From: Pyrrhoderma lamaoense
Lineage: Eukaryota; Basidiomycota; Agaricomycetes; Hymenochaetales; Hymenochaetaceae
Assembly: GCA_002794735.1 (NCBI GenBank)
Contig: NBAZ01000015.1
Coordinates: forward strand, 496,001 to 560,000
DNA length: 64,000 nt
Reading direction: 5' to 3'
The notes under the pieces are model-generated. The model did not search any database, was not told where the DNA came from, and was given only the letters and a program-made list of their open reading frames with translations. Shown here piece after piece: positions 23,196 through 36,061 of the stretch (the stretch's first letter is position 1; the number at the start of each line of letters is the position of its first letter). Position numbers and translations under genes: made by a program.

Positions 23196-24844
23196 ATGGC
23201 CTTTAATGATGGAGAGCTTGTACTATTGGATCCTACTGCAGTCCCTACGTTTTCCCTTGTTACTAGCGTTCAAGTAGCTTGCCAGTATCCGTAGCTACAC
23301 TTCTGGTATTTGACACAGGTGTGTTCGAGCTATTATAATAATTTTAAACCGGCTACGGTCTTATCAAGATTATAAAGTAATCACTCTCGATGACGAGGCA
23401 AGTACACACCTTTCGTCTTCTTCTCTGTGTCTGAACGATTAGAAAACCTAGGTCAAACATTTTTGGGTAGTGACCAATATATTTGTTCCTTACATTGTTA
23501 TTTAATAATCGAGGAATTATAATCAATAGGGTACTTCATTATCAAGTGTCAATATCATCTACTTCTCGGTAAATCATTATTTGCTTACTTCTGCTATAAG
23601 AATATTCAACTGATATAACACTTCATATATAGAATAGGTATATCGGGGTTGGTTCAGCACTCGGTTCAGTATATTGTTAGAAAAGTATTTTGCCTTTTCA
23701 GAAACTTATTGACTAATAGATACTATTAGACGACGCTTTTCATGCTACCAAAATAATGTAAGAGTAATTACACTCGTCACCATACTACTCAAACGTCTGA
23801 TCACATCGTCTTAGATGTGAGCAAAAGCTGCGATGTTGCCATCGTTATGATTGCTTAAAAAGCAATAAAAGGTGTATCTAGTGCATGGATTCAGTATCTA
23901 ACTGGCGAGTCTCACTTGAATATACCACGAACCTGGGGCTTACATAAAACTGTTTAGGGCTAGTAACAACTCAACTTGTAGACTGTAAGCCAGTTTTACT
24001 TTAATCTTTTCATCCAGAGTTATAGAGCTTATGAAAACTATTACTTAGATATCCTACTCTTACGCATAGTAGCCCTATATCAAGAAAACGGTTTGTTTAT
24101 ATTCCACTCATACCTTTGCTCATAATTAATCGATTATTTTGTTAGCAAAGAGATCTATATGGGTTTTGAAAACTGGTTTACTTCCTACAATGCATCGCCC
24201 GTATATTCTTACTCGTTAAATCAAGATTGTATGAAGAAAGTTAGTAAATTACAAATAACTTGTCTTACGTTATGATTTATCTAAGGGGCGATTAAAGTCG
24301 CGGTTGGCGCATTCACTGCCGCAGCAACCAAGACCGTATGTGGATTCTTGAGACCGGTTCCTAAACTATGGGTGGACATGTATTGGTGAGCTAGCATCAG
24401 GATGCATGCATGTATAAACCTGAGTAACGCCACCTCAGGCTAATCCCACTCTGCTTTGAGCTTCTCCTTACTATTATGGCTCTCATTAAGGCGATCGATT
24501 ATTGGAAAATTATGCCCAGTAGGAGGTTTGGAATTATGAACGTTCTTATACAGGACCAATTACTTTACTTTATTCTGTATGTTTTACTGTATGATATACA
24601 TTCCTTACAGGATACTCACGCTGAAAATAGGGTGCTTATCTCTAGCACGTTACAGATTCTCGCGAACCAGGATGTATTAGGTGGGGTGACTGTACCTTAT
24701 ATTCTTGGAGCCATAGGGAATCCACTTGTATTGAGTATAGTAGGAAGTCGACTCCTCTTGCATCTAAAGAAAGAGGGGGAAAGGGGGATCTTGGGTGGTA
24801 CAAGTTATAGAATGTCAATGCTATCAACCCTGGTTTTTTCTTAG
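23196..24844 (+). pseudogene. Seven-helix (DUF6533-like) membrane protein gene, copy 4
   Basis: The first exon starts at 23196 (MAFNDGELVLLDPTAVP...) and reads into the first helix (TSVQVACQ). There a single base is missing compared with copy 5 (GCCAGTATCC at 23282-23291 versus GCCAGGTATC), which closes the frame. Later blocks correspond to copy 5: SVPKLWVD-type loop at 24310-24385, the ALIKAIDYWKIMPSR helix and VLIQDQLLYFILY at 24470-24590, and the last helix region GAIGNPLVLSIVGSRLLLHLK at 24700-24775, then a Gly/Ser tail to the TAG at 24844. The 3' exons are open. Middle exons are unclear. Whether it is dead or only mis-sequenced cannot be settled here. Confidence 0.5.
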
Positions 24845-25138
24845 AGGAATTATTGATATACCCAGATGCATCATTAATCGGAAGAGATCTATCATTGATA
24901 GGGCTCTGACACATGCTATCAGCTCAAACTTCAGCTCTTCTGGTCAGTACAGCCAGAATCTTTAACCAAAAAAAAAGAAAGAATTTTTCATTAGCTCTGA
25001 CTATGACGAGCAGGTGATTCGGAAATGTCAAGAAATTGTTACCCCGGTTCTGTTCAAGTTTGATATGACTACCTACGCGAAGATGATGAGATCCTGGAGA
25101 ATTAGGATTTTTAACAGTAATCCTCTCTGGTGTTATCA

Positions 25139-25196
25139 ACCTCACTGTCTCATGGGGTAAAGCCGCACTTTGGACGATGTTTGGTACCACTCACAC
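25139..25196 (+). repeat. Diverged third copy of the Byr4-promoter repeat core
   Basis: The bases from CTCACTGTCT to CACTCACACG align with 21625-21680 with about one change in five, in the same orientation. It sits at the head of a minus-strand frame (25190-24924, HHLRVGSHIKLEQNRG) that resembles the start of a secreted domain but has no partner exon. Confidence 0.5.
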
Positions 25197-25342
25197 GCCA
25201 CCTTGACGTCTGACATTTTACTGTCCGTACGGAGAAGACTCCTCCCCAGGATCATTACCACAAGTCCATGTGGAGGCGTAAGTCTGCATGTATCATGTCA
25301 AAGCAAGTAGACATTAATTCCTGTGAGAAGCTAAGAAAATAA

Positions 25343-26090
25343 CTAGAAATCTATATAGAATTGTAGCACGATAGGAGAAACCAATAAGGCCGTCACTATG
25401 AATGCGGCGTACCCCGATCCCATCCGCATTGTGTGAACATTGTTTTCTTTGGATGACGACGAACCATCGGGGATGGTGAGACTAGATGTAGAACTGGAGC
25501 TGGAACTAATGGAAGTAGATCTAAAGCCGGAACTGGAGGTAGAATCAGAAACTGAGCTTGAGCTCGAACTAAAACTAGAGATAGAACTATGATATTTAAG
25601 TGTAGAATAACTAAAGCTGGAACTCGCTCGGAAACTGGTACGATCACTAGAACTTGCTGCTAAAATTTTATCTGCAAACCATACTTGAAAGTCATCATGT
25701 AATTGGCTGACAAACCTTGTGTCTTAGTTACGATACTATTAATAGCACCATTATCTGTGCTATCTTGCAGTGTACTCCTGGTCTCTACCCGCGGATTTTG
25801 GGGAGTACTAATAGCAGAATTCGAGCTATGAATGAATGTACTAGAAGTCAAGCTTGGACTATGTTTGGTTGTAGCACTAGGTTATGTTGATGAAAATCAG
25901 GTTTTATCGGAACCTTGAGGGTAAAGCAACGAAGCGTCTTACAAAGTACTCCTCCGATCTGTTGACACTGACAGCGGTAACGTTTGTAGCATAAGTACTG
26001 TTGAAGATGTGTCTGATATCTCGGTATCAGGAATGGGAGCCGTGACGAAGGGCACTGAATTTACTAATTCATACGCTTGAAGTGAGCCGT
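25343..26090 (-). CDS. Ser-rich protein with C-terminal hydrophobic tail, copy 2
   Basis: The last exon (25659-25343) encodes a long Ser-dominated stalk, then KENNVHTMRMG, a hydrophobic span (AAFIVTALLVSPIVLQF) and a stop. A phase-1 intron (25660-25715, donor GTTTGT, acceptor TTTTAG) joins it to an exon ending SIVTKTQ at about 25716-25860. An N-terminal block at about 25960-26090 (NSVPFVTAPIPDTEISDTSS) matches the corresponding block of copy 1. Start and signal peptide not located. It would act at the cell surface, by analogy to GPI-anchored Ser-rich wall proteins; no enzymatic domain is visible. Confidence 0.5.
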
Positions 26091-27147
26091 TGATGGAATA
26101 CAAAGTTATACCAGATTATTACCACTTGCTGAGCCGGAAATTACAAGGGATGTGTATAATGTTATTGGTGTCGTAGATGTGAAGCTTGACGAAATACTGT
26201 ATCATTGTTGATTATAGTAGCCTTACATGGAAATATAGCATGACTTACCGTGATGCGATTGCACTCTCTGGCAGAGAGGTCAAAGAATGAGTCATTTATT
26301 GTTTATTCGTACCACTCTGCACGAGGAGAAACTCGATATATTTATACTACTCCTACATCTTCAAATATAGAGGCGGACTCTGAAACCGATTGAGAGTTCA
26401 CATAAGAATTTTATCGATGTCCAATTAAAACTTGAGTATCAATTAATCAAATTACTGATTTTTTGTCAGGCATACATAGGTGCTATCAGGAGCCCTGATG
26501 GCTAATGGTGTTACAGGCTATGAGAGCATTCTTATCAATGATTCTGAGTGTTTTAACGTGCTTTATCTCAGGACCTTCAAATATAGTATATAAAAGAGAT
26601 AATGTGAAAACTCTGAAACTTCTTGATTTGTACTCAAATTCAGCGTGTTGATTGGCCATGCCCAATTTCTCACCTCCGCAATTTATACTCGATCATATTA
26701 GACATCTGTCAGTATAATCTGAGCTCCTCTGTCATTTCCATGTCTATAGGTTTTTCCAAGGTGGAATACTGCTTTCCGAACGAAAAAGTAGACAGCATGG
26801 GCATCTTGTTCACTCAGCATACTAAGACTTACGTTATTATTACAGTGAGTGAAACGGGAGAAAATTAGTTTACGAAGAAACAGAAATTTAAAGACAACTT
26901 CAAGAAAACTCCGAAAATAACATCTGAAATCTTGAAACAGACCTCTTTGGAAAGTCTTTCAGTAAAAAGGCACCCATCAATGTTCCTCCGTTTCACATAG
27001 TGTTACTACATGTAGTATTTGGCAGATGCGATGCCTTCGGCATTAGCTCCTGGAATTGATATCGACTTGGTGAACTTTCTGGAGAGTACAAGAAGCGAGT
27101 ACTCATTTATTACTCTCTCACCCTAATTCACAGTTTAATCGAAAAAC

Positions 27148-28786
27148 ATGGGGACAGAACTTAGTGATGGGGAACTCGTACTATTAGATTCCACTACTGT
27201 CCCTATGTTTTCCCTCATTACTAGTGTTCAAGTAGCTTGCCAGGTATCTGTAGCTACACTTTTGGTATTTGACACAGGTGTGTCCAAGCTATTATGATAT
27301 CTTCAAAACTGCTTAGTCTTGAGTATTTCATCAAGTAATTACTCTCGATGATGAGGAAAGTACACAGACACTTTTATCTTCCTCCCCCATATCTGAATGA
27401 TAATATCTAGGTGAAATACTTTTGGGTAACGATTAGAACATAATGTTCCTTGTAGTGTTCTTCATTATGTCTGCAGGGTACTCCAATGTCAAGTGTCAAT
27501 ATCATCTACTTCTCGGTGAAATAGAGTTTATTTACTTCTTTTAGTTTAGATGACTATTCTGACATTTTCTTTGTAGAATAGATATGTCGGAATTGGATCA
27601 GCACTCGGTTCAATATATTGTTAGAGAATGATTTCTACTTTTTCGAAAGTCATCTGATGGTTCAGCACTGCTAGACAATGCATTTCACGCTACCAAGATA
27701 TTGTAAGAGTATAATTACTCTACACACTAATTGTCATCCCACATTATCCTTAGATGTGAGAACTCGTTATGTTGCTACCGTTGTGCCTGCTCAAAGAATT
27801 AAAGGTGTATCCAGTGCATGGATTCAGCATATGTCTGGTTAGTCTCTCTTGGATATGTCTCAAATCCGGAACTTACCATAAACCAATTAGGGCTGATGAC
27901 AACGCAACTCGTAGATTGTGCGCAAGTCTGACTCTGACAAATCATAAAATGTTCCAGGATTTATGACACTAATAATTAGATATCCTACTTCTACGCGTAG
28001 TGGCCTTATACCAAGAAAACGGTTCGTACAGATTCTACTGATGTATTTACTTGTAAATGCTCATGTAATTTGATAGCAAAGAAGTCTATGTGGGTCTTGA
28101 AGTTGATATACTCCCTACAATGCATAGCTCGTATATTCCTACTCGTCAAATCGAGATTGTATGAGAAAAGTGAGTAAACATGTGTAAACTGTCTTATGTT
28201 ATGATTAATTAATGAGACAAATTTAAAGTTGCAGTCGGTGCATTTAATGTTTCTGAAACCAAGACTGTATGCGGATATTTGAGATCAGTTCCTAAGCTAT
28301 GGGTGGACGTATATTGGTGAGTTGGCATTGGGATGCATACGTGTTCGCGTACAAAGATAATCACGAATGACGCCAAATCCAGGATAATCCCGCTTTGCTT
28401 TGAGCTTCTCCTCGCTATTATGGCTCTCATCAAGGCAATTGACTATTGGAAGATTATGCCCAGTAGGAAAGCTGGAATTATGAATGTTCTTGTACAAGAC
28501 CAGTTACTTTACTTTTTTCTGTATGCTTTACCGTATAATATGTATTCTATATTGAATACTGATGCTATCACAGAGTGCTTATTTCCAGCACGTTACAAAT
28601 TCTCGCGAATCAGGATGTATTAGGTGGGGTAACTGTACCTTATATTCTTGGAGCCATTGGGAATCCACTTGTATTGAGTGTTGTAGGAGTCGACTACTCT
28701 TCCGTCTGAAGAAGGTGGGTTTAAGGGGTAGTTTGGGTGGTACAAGCTATAGAATGTCAATCATATCAACCTTAAACATTACCTAG
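27148..28786 (+). pseudogene. Seven-helix (DUF6533-like) membrane protein gene, copy 5
   Basis: Exon 1 (27148 to about 27279) reads MGTELSDGELVLLDSTTVP and a first helix (TSVQVACQVSVATLLVFDT), followed by an intron and ITLDDEE, which resembles the DUF6533 Y/F-D...LTLDDE pattern. Further blocks: LRVVALYQENG near 27985-28030, GAFNVSETKTVCGY and LWVDVYW at 28235-28318, ELLLAIMALIKAIDYWKIMP and VLVQDQLLYFFLY at 28395-28530, and the last helix (PYILGAIGNPLVLSVVG) at 28630-28690. One base is missing at about 28686 relative to copy 4, shifting the tail. About 3.95 kb separates the two start codons, so copies 4 and 5 arose by tandem duplication together with the Ser-rich gene. Confidence 0.5.
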
Positions 28787-29034
28787 AGGATTTTTACGTT
28801 CCCCACATACAAATTCACTCTCGTGGGACTATTAAGTAATGATTTCGCCGACACTACTGGTATATTCAAAAGTAATTGATAGAACATATACAATAAATTA
28901 ATAACATGACGAACATCACAGATCATAAAGCCCTAAAAAAAGCGAAGGGAATAAAGATGTAAATGGACAAACACAGTAATTGAAAGTACACTATTTTCAG
29001 AGATCCCAATTCGATATAGATCTTCTACGAGAAG

Positions 29035-31157
29035 TCATACTTTCATATCATTATCCGAGGCGGTAGAGTGGGTCTCCCCTGGCCTCACTTCCCTTTCAAG
29101 CTCTCTTTCTGTCTGCTTCACCTTCACCTCTCTCTCTTCTTTACTCACAGCACCAAAGATAATATCCATCTCTTCGAGACTCCGGCCTTTGTCTCAGGGA
29201 TAAGTAATGAGAATACAAACATTCCGCCGATATTGATCGTAGCAAACATGATAAACACTTTCCAACCTAGATCCGCAATAATATTTGGCGTGACCCTGCT
29301 AACGACGAAATTCCATAACCATTGGCTTGCAGAAGCCAGCGCAAGACCATAATGTCTAGTCCGCGTAGGAAATATATCGGAAACATATACCCAAGGGAGA
29401 GGTCCCCAGCCCATACTATAGAATGCCACGTAGATGTATAGCATTGCTGCCATTGCCTTAGATGCTGGAGGAGGATCAATCGTCTGACCATCAACGACTT
29501 CAGGAGGGGGGTGCGTCTTCAGAATAGCACCAATAATGAAGAAAAGAGTACCCATCCCGAATGCACTGATAGCTAAGGATAGTTTTCTACCGAGAGTCTC
29601 AACGAAGAAGAAAACGAAGATTGCAGTCGCAACCACTTTTACAATACCATAGATACCAGATGCTAGAAGCGAGTTTGTTGCTCCTTCATACCCTATGGCC
29701 TCAAAGATTTGGGGAGCATAGTAGCCCACTGAGTTCTGGCCAGCCCATTGCTGTAGGAAGAAGATAACAAACGCAATTACGAATCGTATAAAGTTTCCTT
29801 TTCCAAAGAATGCCTCCTTCAAGCCAAGACCCTTGCGTGCATCACGCTCTTCTTCAATCGCAGCTTCTATTTCTGCTAATTCATGTCTGACTGCATGAGA
29901 GTCAAGAGGTTCTCTACGAAGATACGCAAGATTATTCAGAGCCTCGCTCATACGCCCACGTGAAGCAAGCCATCGTGGAGATTCACGGACGAACAGTAGG
30001 CCGATGCACATGATCCCTGCTGGTACAAGCTGGAAGCCAAATGGTATTTGCCATACTTTAGGGCCTTGTGGGTTATGTTGACTGATTCCAACTAGATGAG
30101 AAGTATGGTTCAATAAGGACAAGTGCTAGAAATAGCGTTGGACGCTTACAGTTGATAAAGTAGGAAATCATAACTCCAATGGCTACCATGATTTGGAATA
30201 GTCCTATTCAATAAATAGAAGGTCAATTTCATATTCCTCATCTTCTTATCCCTAGAAAATTCTTACTCACCGGTAATTCTACCCCTAACTTCTTTTGGGG
30301 AACATTCGGAGACATATGCTGGTGCCACAGCAGATATCCCCCAATTCCAAGCCCTGCAACTACACGTCCACCGTAGATATATCCTAGACCTCGGCCATTG
30401 ACACCAGCGATGGTTTGAAGGATAGCCCCAAGAACGAAAACAACAGAAAAAACCATAAGAGTTAACCTACGGCCGATCCGAGCTAAACGAATTTAATTTT
30501 CAGTTAGAGGCGCCCATAAATTATAAGTGTATAAACAATTAGATATCATTCGAAATAGAAATCATGATTAGTACCATATGGCACAAAAGTCAAATGAGGA
30601 TAGAATTGCTCTATATATAAAGCTGACAGCCTCACTGTACTTTGGCGTTATATATGATAATACATATGCCAAAGACATCACGATGCAAGGGATAGATAAA
30701 TGTAATTGTTAGGGGTGGGAGTTGAAACATTGAAGTGTGCGGGAAACGATGTGAAGGAAGACTTAAAGAACACTGAGCTTACCTGACAAGGGGGCACTAC
30801 CGAGGGCACCGAAGAAAGCACCGGCTTGTAGAATAGCGACAACATTACCAGACACATTGGTAACATCGCTGTCATTGATGTTTCCGCTCTCATCTGCAAT
30901 GAAATGCTCCTTGAATGCACTTTGAGAGACAACTCCGCCTGCTACTCCACTTGAAGAATACGAATTGAGTCAAGACATGAGATCGAGAAAGAAACAAAGT
31001 ATAAGTACGAACGTATCATAACCAAATAACACAATCCCCCAGTATGCAACGAAGGCGAGAACTATGGCAAAAGTTAATTTAGGAAATAGCAAAAGACGAT
31101 GAATGTTATCGACTAACAGTATACTCGAATGTTTTTGAAGACGGCCGCACTGTCCAT
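29035..31157 (-). CDS. MFS sugar porter (hexose/quinate-type transporter)
   Basis: Twelve-helix proton symporter of the sugar porter family, expected in the plasma membrane. Exons 31157-31118, 31061-31013, 30949-30783, 30482-30271, 30203-30150 and 30091-29035 give 526 residues once one base is supplied in the C-run at 30338-30342 and at 29186-29187; without these the frame breaks twice. Visible family motifs: FGYDTGVAGG in helix 1, RIGRR after helix 2, GRVVAGLGIGG, ESPRWLASRGR in the central loop, QQWAGQNSVGYYAPQ in helix 7, FVETLGRK, WVYVSDIFPTRTR, and a terminal PETKG-like site followed by LEEMDIIFGAVS. The N-terminus is short (MDSAAVFKNIRVY). The fourth-exon intron (30483-30782) is unusually long, 300 nt. 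Substrate cannot be told from sequence alone. Confidence 0.88.
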
Positions 31158-33546
31158 TGCAGAGTGGAAAGAGGACAGGATGAACGGAGGCAGAAGACGG
31201 TGTCCTCTCGGACGTTTATATTTTCCAATTACATATATTCACTTCAACTCCTCAACCTGGGTTCGAACATATAATTGGACGGCCCGGGACTAAAGAAGAA
31301 GGTCATATGATGGAACTTTTCTCGTTTCAAGTTGCCAAGTGTTCCCGAGGGTCATGCGAAGCTCTGGCTCGGGTTCCTAGGTCCGCTCCATCCATCTGAC
31401 CTTACCCCACACTTTGATTCATTCCTTCAATGATCATATTCATTTTCTGTTCGCCCAATGTTGTGGACATGGTCCATCGCTCGTCCAAATATAGTTTTTC
31501 TCGTCTATAAAAAGAACTTGTATGTCTCAGTACCGAGAGGCTGACAAGGTGAGATGGTACAGATGGGGATCCGAGGAGACGCGGAGGAATCCTTATGTCA
31601 GTGGATCATCAGTTGCCTTAATTGGTATTGTAAGGTCGTCTCTTCTCACAACGGAAAAAATGATGACCTTAGAACTTGTCATCATTCACCTTGATAATCT
31701 TTGTCCGATATTCTCCCACTACCTATCTCGGTCCTTCAATTATAAAAAAATAATCATCTTCTCTCCATCGAAGTATGTCAATGTCATCATCATTGTGCGT
31801 GAAAATCATAATTAAAGATATTGATTAATAACCTCTAAAAGGATGATACTTCGGATTTTTTTGGCGACTTTCCATAAGCAATCATTATGCATAAGAACAA
31901 TGTAAATGTACAAGAAGTTAGTAGCGAATCGAATCAGCATACCTCCAATATATCATGCACGACACTCTCGACAACCTGGGGGACATCTCAATTATCTGTA
32001 TGTGTAAGTTGATCGAGGATTGAATTATAGGAGCAGATAGTCTATGTTTTTCCCACAAGTTCACAAATTAATTTGTGGGCAACTTTTTAATTCATACCAT
32101 CAAGGAACAGAATCCATGTGTTACGAAGTCTTCATTCTCATATTACAATCATGAGGAAATCTTCAGTTTTCGATCCTAAAAGCGAAGAAAGGACATTCCG
32201 GCCGGCCCGGGATTGGTTAACTAATTGGCTTAGTATCTCCTGGATTTCAAAACAATCAAGTTTGTTGTTCACCTAGATTCCGCAGTAAAAAGACTACTTT
32301 GCTTTTCGATCATACAAAGGGAAGGATGAACTTTTTTCTGATTACTCGGCATACCTGAATTCTATTCACCTGTCATCAGTTCTTCGTTCTCTTTCTTATT
32401 GATTCCATCTCCAGTTATTTCTTATATATCATACGCCTACGGATTTAAGCCGAACTGTCGTGCATTGATTCATTTTGGGCAGTGTTGGAGAGAATATATG
32501 CTCAACTAACTATTAATAATAATACCTTAATTGAATCTGTTGTGGTGTACACGCCTTACCACACTGAACGTGCCTCTGTTTTCTATAGAGAAAACGATTA
32601 TGATATAGTTATTATAGGATACTATCACAATATTTATACTTGAACCTACATTTAGTACCATATATAACTCAGCTCTATTTGACTCGAAAGATGGATGTCT
32701 AGTGATAATGTCTACAAAGGAAGATGATTTCAGACGAAGATCTTATCCTATAGTAACTTCTGCGAGTTGAAATGCATATATGTACTTGATCTAATGTAAA
32801 TCAATTCTATCATTATCACGAGGTCGATAACTTGGGAGACTGGCTCATGAATCTGGCGGCTTTGAAAAGGCAAGATATTTAGAGTTTGAATCAAGAAAAT
32901 ACTCATAATAACTGACACTTATTACCTCCTTATGCGAGCGAACAGATTTGCCAATCATTATGCAATCACTATGACATTGATTCTAAAAAAGCACACGAAT
33001 ATGATTCAGGTTTAATCGTATAAATGGGAAAGAAAAGAGAAACGCAACAAAACCAAGACACGTGCTTATTCGAGTTGTAATGACACATCAATTTACCATA
33101 CATACCGTGAGAATATGGGATTCGCCGAGTGACCCAACCTGAACGATGAAGTTCATGAACGCTTAGTTACTTCAGATGCAAGGTTAGTTCAATGTATCAT
33201 GACACATCTGGTTCAATACCATTCTTATACGATTTTCTGTGCTTATTTCTATGAACCTTTTGGCTCATCCAAAATACCATCAATGCACTTTCTGTATATC
33301 TGTACCTATGATGAGATGCTTATATGCACTTACGTCTTAAGATGACTTTAGGGCCGGGAATATGAGTATAGAACTGAAAAAAAATAGTTTTCAGCTTTAG
33401 TCGACTTCTACACTACAACTGATAAATTTAATGGACTCTAACTAACGCTGGACACGGATTTAAAACCACTTCAGTACATTTTTCTGTTCGTTTGTCGTCT
33501 GGATCTGCCACGTCAACGTTTCTTTACTGTTTTTTCATCAATTCAT
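31158..33546. other. Intergenic; promoters of flanking divergent genes
   Basis: The block 31160-31500 probably carries the transporter promoter and is richer in GC. From 31.8 to 33.5 kb I see only AT-rich DNA without exon-like blocks. The 97-codon plus frame at 31522-31815 has no recognisable content. Confidence 0.5.
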
Positions 33547-36061
33547 ATGAAAAACATGCTTTCGGATTTTTCCTTGCAATCCACTGAAAAAATCTTGGTC
33601 AACTTCCGGAAGCTATTTAACGTGATACACTCTTTTCTTTCTAGCCCTCGCTTGATCGAAGTGCTGAGATACATAATTCTCGGTGCTACTATTGAAGCTT
33701 CAAAGATTATCAGCTCAAAGCTTTACTCATATAGCAAGCAATGTGAGTTCGTTATGTAACTTATATCAGTTTTCTGTTCAAATAATTTACCCATTGAGAA
33801 CCTTACATTCTGTAATATTAGTTTTTGTTATCAAAGCATCATTTCAATACGGAGATTATGCTTTCGATTGGATTAAATCCTACCTCGATCATCTTCAGAT
33901 CTGGAATCAATCGCGGGTATTCCGTGTCAACGCTTGTAGTCCATATCGTTTGGGCGGCTGGTATCCCCACTGTCATGATTCCAACACGGAATATGTTTCA
34001 TCGGACGGTATCCCGAAACCTGTATATCAACCCGCTCCAGACGAACCTACATTCTTTCATTGGAAGGGATATTGGATTTCTGTTGATATGTCTATAGATG
34101 TCTCATCTCCGTCTAAATCTACCCAAGCATCTAGCGAGATTGATGGATTGGTTAAAGTCCTTACGTTAAGGTTATTTATTGATTAATCTCATATGTTTTA
34201 TGTTCGCTGAGGGATTCGGGTCACTAGTGTCTGGAGCCGAAATCGCCGTGTACTTGACGACTTCGTTCAAGAAGCTAGGAGCTACTATTGTGGCTCCTTA
34301 ATTCCTCCTAGGAAGCTTTCCGAACTGCCAGAAAGGGTTAGCGCGTCCATACTTCTTTTCAATAATAACATATAAATATTGGTGATATAGTCTGGCTCGG
34401 CAATCACCGTTACCTTCTTCGAAGGCGATGTAAGCTACGACTGGATACTTGCATTCATGGTATGCACAAGCTGTTATATGAATACTCTAAATCGAGATGA
34501 CTGAGTTGTCTCCGTTATCAGCGGACACACTCAACTTCCAATTTATTCACCGATCTTCAAGTAACAACCAAACCATTTGATATCTCGTCTAACGCATCAT
34601 CTTGGTCTCTGGGAAGGCATTGTTATCCCGAAAAGCGACACTTTATGTTTAAGCCATCCCCGAAAGCATCGACAATCATCAACTGGGAAGGGAATTGGGT
34701 CCAGTTCGATGTTGATCCCAATCGATACGACTACGAGTCAAAATTGGCTTGCAGTACTATTACACTAACGTGAGTCGAGGGAATAGAAAGTTTTATGTTA
34801 TTGATCGTGATCTAAAGATATCTAGTATCCATAACTCAAGTCATTTGATCTTACATAACCTCGTAGATTCGGCACGAACACAGTATCGGCAACAATCGAC
34901 TTCCAAGGTAGTCATACATATGGCAAGCAGCGTGAGCTAAGAATTCTTGTCTTATGGTATATTCGATTAAATATATTGCTATGTATCAGGGAGGCTTTTG
35001 GCGTTCTTCAATATGTAAAAGCCGAAGGTCATTTGAATCTCTTATACTCCCTGATGGTGTGAAAGAGAAGCTGCTAGATGATGCGCATGAATTTCTTGCA
35101 AGTGAGCTCTGGTACAATCGGGTCGGTATTCCGTATCGGCGTGGTATGTTCTACATAGCAGATTGACTTCGGATAAACTCTCAAGTCTGTCCAGGATACT
35201 TACTATATGGAATGCCCGGCACAGGAAAAAGTACAACTGTGCATGCACTTGCCGGGGAACTAGGTTTAGAAATATATTGTATCCAACTAGCTTCTCCAGG
35301 GTAAGCTTTATCATTTCAATTAAGATAATTTGATAATCTGGACTTATCGGATCTTAGCATGGATGACACGAGCCTGGGCAGGTTAATATCTGAAACTCCT
35401 TCGAAGTGCATCATTCTCTTAGAAGATATAGACTGTGCATTCCCAACAGGATCTCGGGGCGGGACCCCTGGGTTATTTTGCGACTCTGATGATGAATCGC
35501 TTAACAGTTTCTTCGGGAAGAAACGGGTAGTGGAAGAAATTGATCGTAAACGCTCAGAAATAACATTATCTGGTCTGCTTAATGTATTGGATAGTGTGTC
35601 TAGCGAAGAAGGACGAATTACTTTCGCAACAGTGAGTCTCCGATCCTGTTTTCTCCTAATATATACACCGAACCCACCTGATAACACAGACAAATCATAT
35701 TGAGAAACTGGATCCCGCTCTGACACGACCAGGGAGGATGGACGTTAAATTGGAGTACAAACCAGCGTCCCGGTTGCAGATCAAGAAATTATTTTTACAT
35801 TTTTTTGAGAATGATTGGTCTTCTTTACACCGGCAATCTCACATTGAAAGTAGAGAAAGGGGGAATCCTTCCCGTTCGGACGAAGACATTACCATCCTTG
35901 CAGACCATTTTTCAAATGCCATTCCTGAGGATACATTTTCACTGGCCCAAGTGCAAGGTTACCTTTTAATGTCAAAGGACTCCCCTTTACGAGCTATTAA
36001 TGGAGTTCCTGAGTGGTTGAATGGAGAGTATGCAAAGATGGGCTCGGATAATATAGTATAA
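33547..36061 (+). CDS. BCS1-like AAA ATPase with two BCS1 N-terminal domains
   Basis: Ten exons can be joined: 33547-33742, 33822-34170, 34228-34336, 34391-34459, 34522-34789, 34841-34931, 34990-35143, 35195-35300, 35358-35631, 35690-36061. They give about 662 residues if one G is supplied at about 34771. Residues 1-65 may hold a membrane segment. A first BCS1_N-type domain follows (FQYGDYAFDWIKSYL ... FHWKGYWISVD ... WSRNRRVLDDFV), then a second (FFEGDVSYDWILAFM ... INWEGNWVQFDV ... NLVDSARTQYRQQ). Then comes the AAA core: YLLYGMPGTGKST (Walker A), IILLEDIDCAF (Walker B), and LDPALTRPGRMD with the conserved arginines. BCS1 proteins insert the Rieske protein into mitochondrial complex III, but basidiomycetes have many paralogues of unknown role. 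A Ser/Asp insert lies after Walker B. Confidence 0.85.

Noticed and set aside
24914..25190. Minus-strand frame with HHLRVGSHIKLEQNRG as a fourth member of the small family or a Kre9-like secreted domain
   Set aside because: Similarity is limited to a few residues, and no start, signal peptide or partner exon could be found.
31240..31290. GGTTCGAAC reminiscent of a tRNA T-loop
   Set aside because: No complementary T-stem, anticodon arm or acceptor stem around it.
31522..31815. 97-codon plus frame downstream of TATAAAAA
   Set aside because: The TATA-like word is only about 15 bp from the ATG, and the product has no protein-like features.
34770..34786. 17-nt GT...AG stretch as a micro-intron in the BCS1-like gene
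   Set aside because: Too short to splice. A single missing G (giving the family's WSR-x-NR pattern) plus a normal 51-nt intron at 34790-34840 explains the region better.
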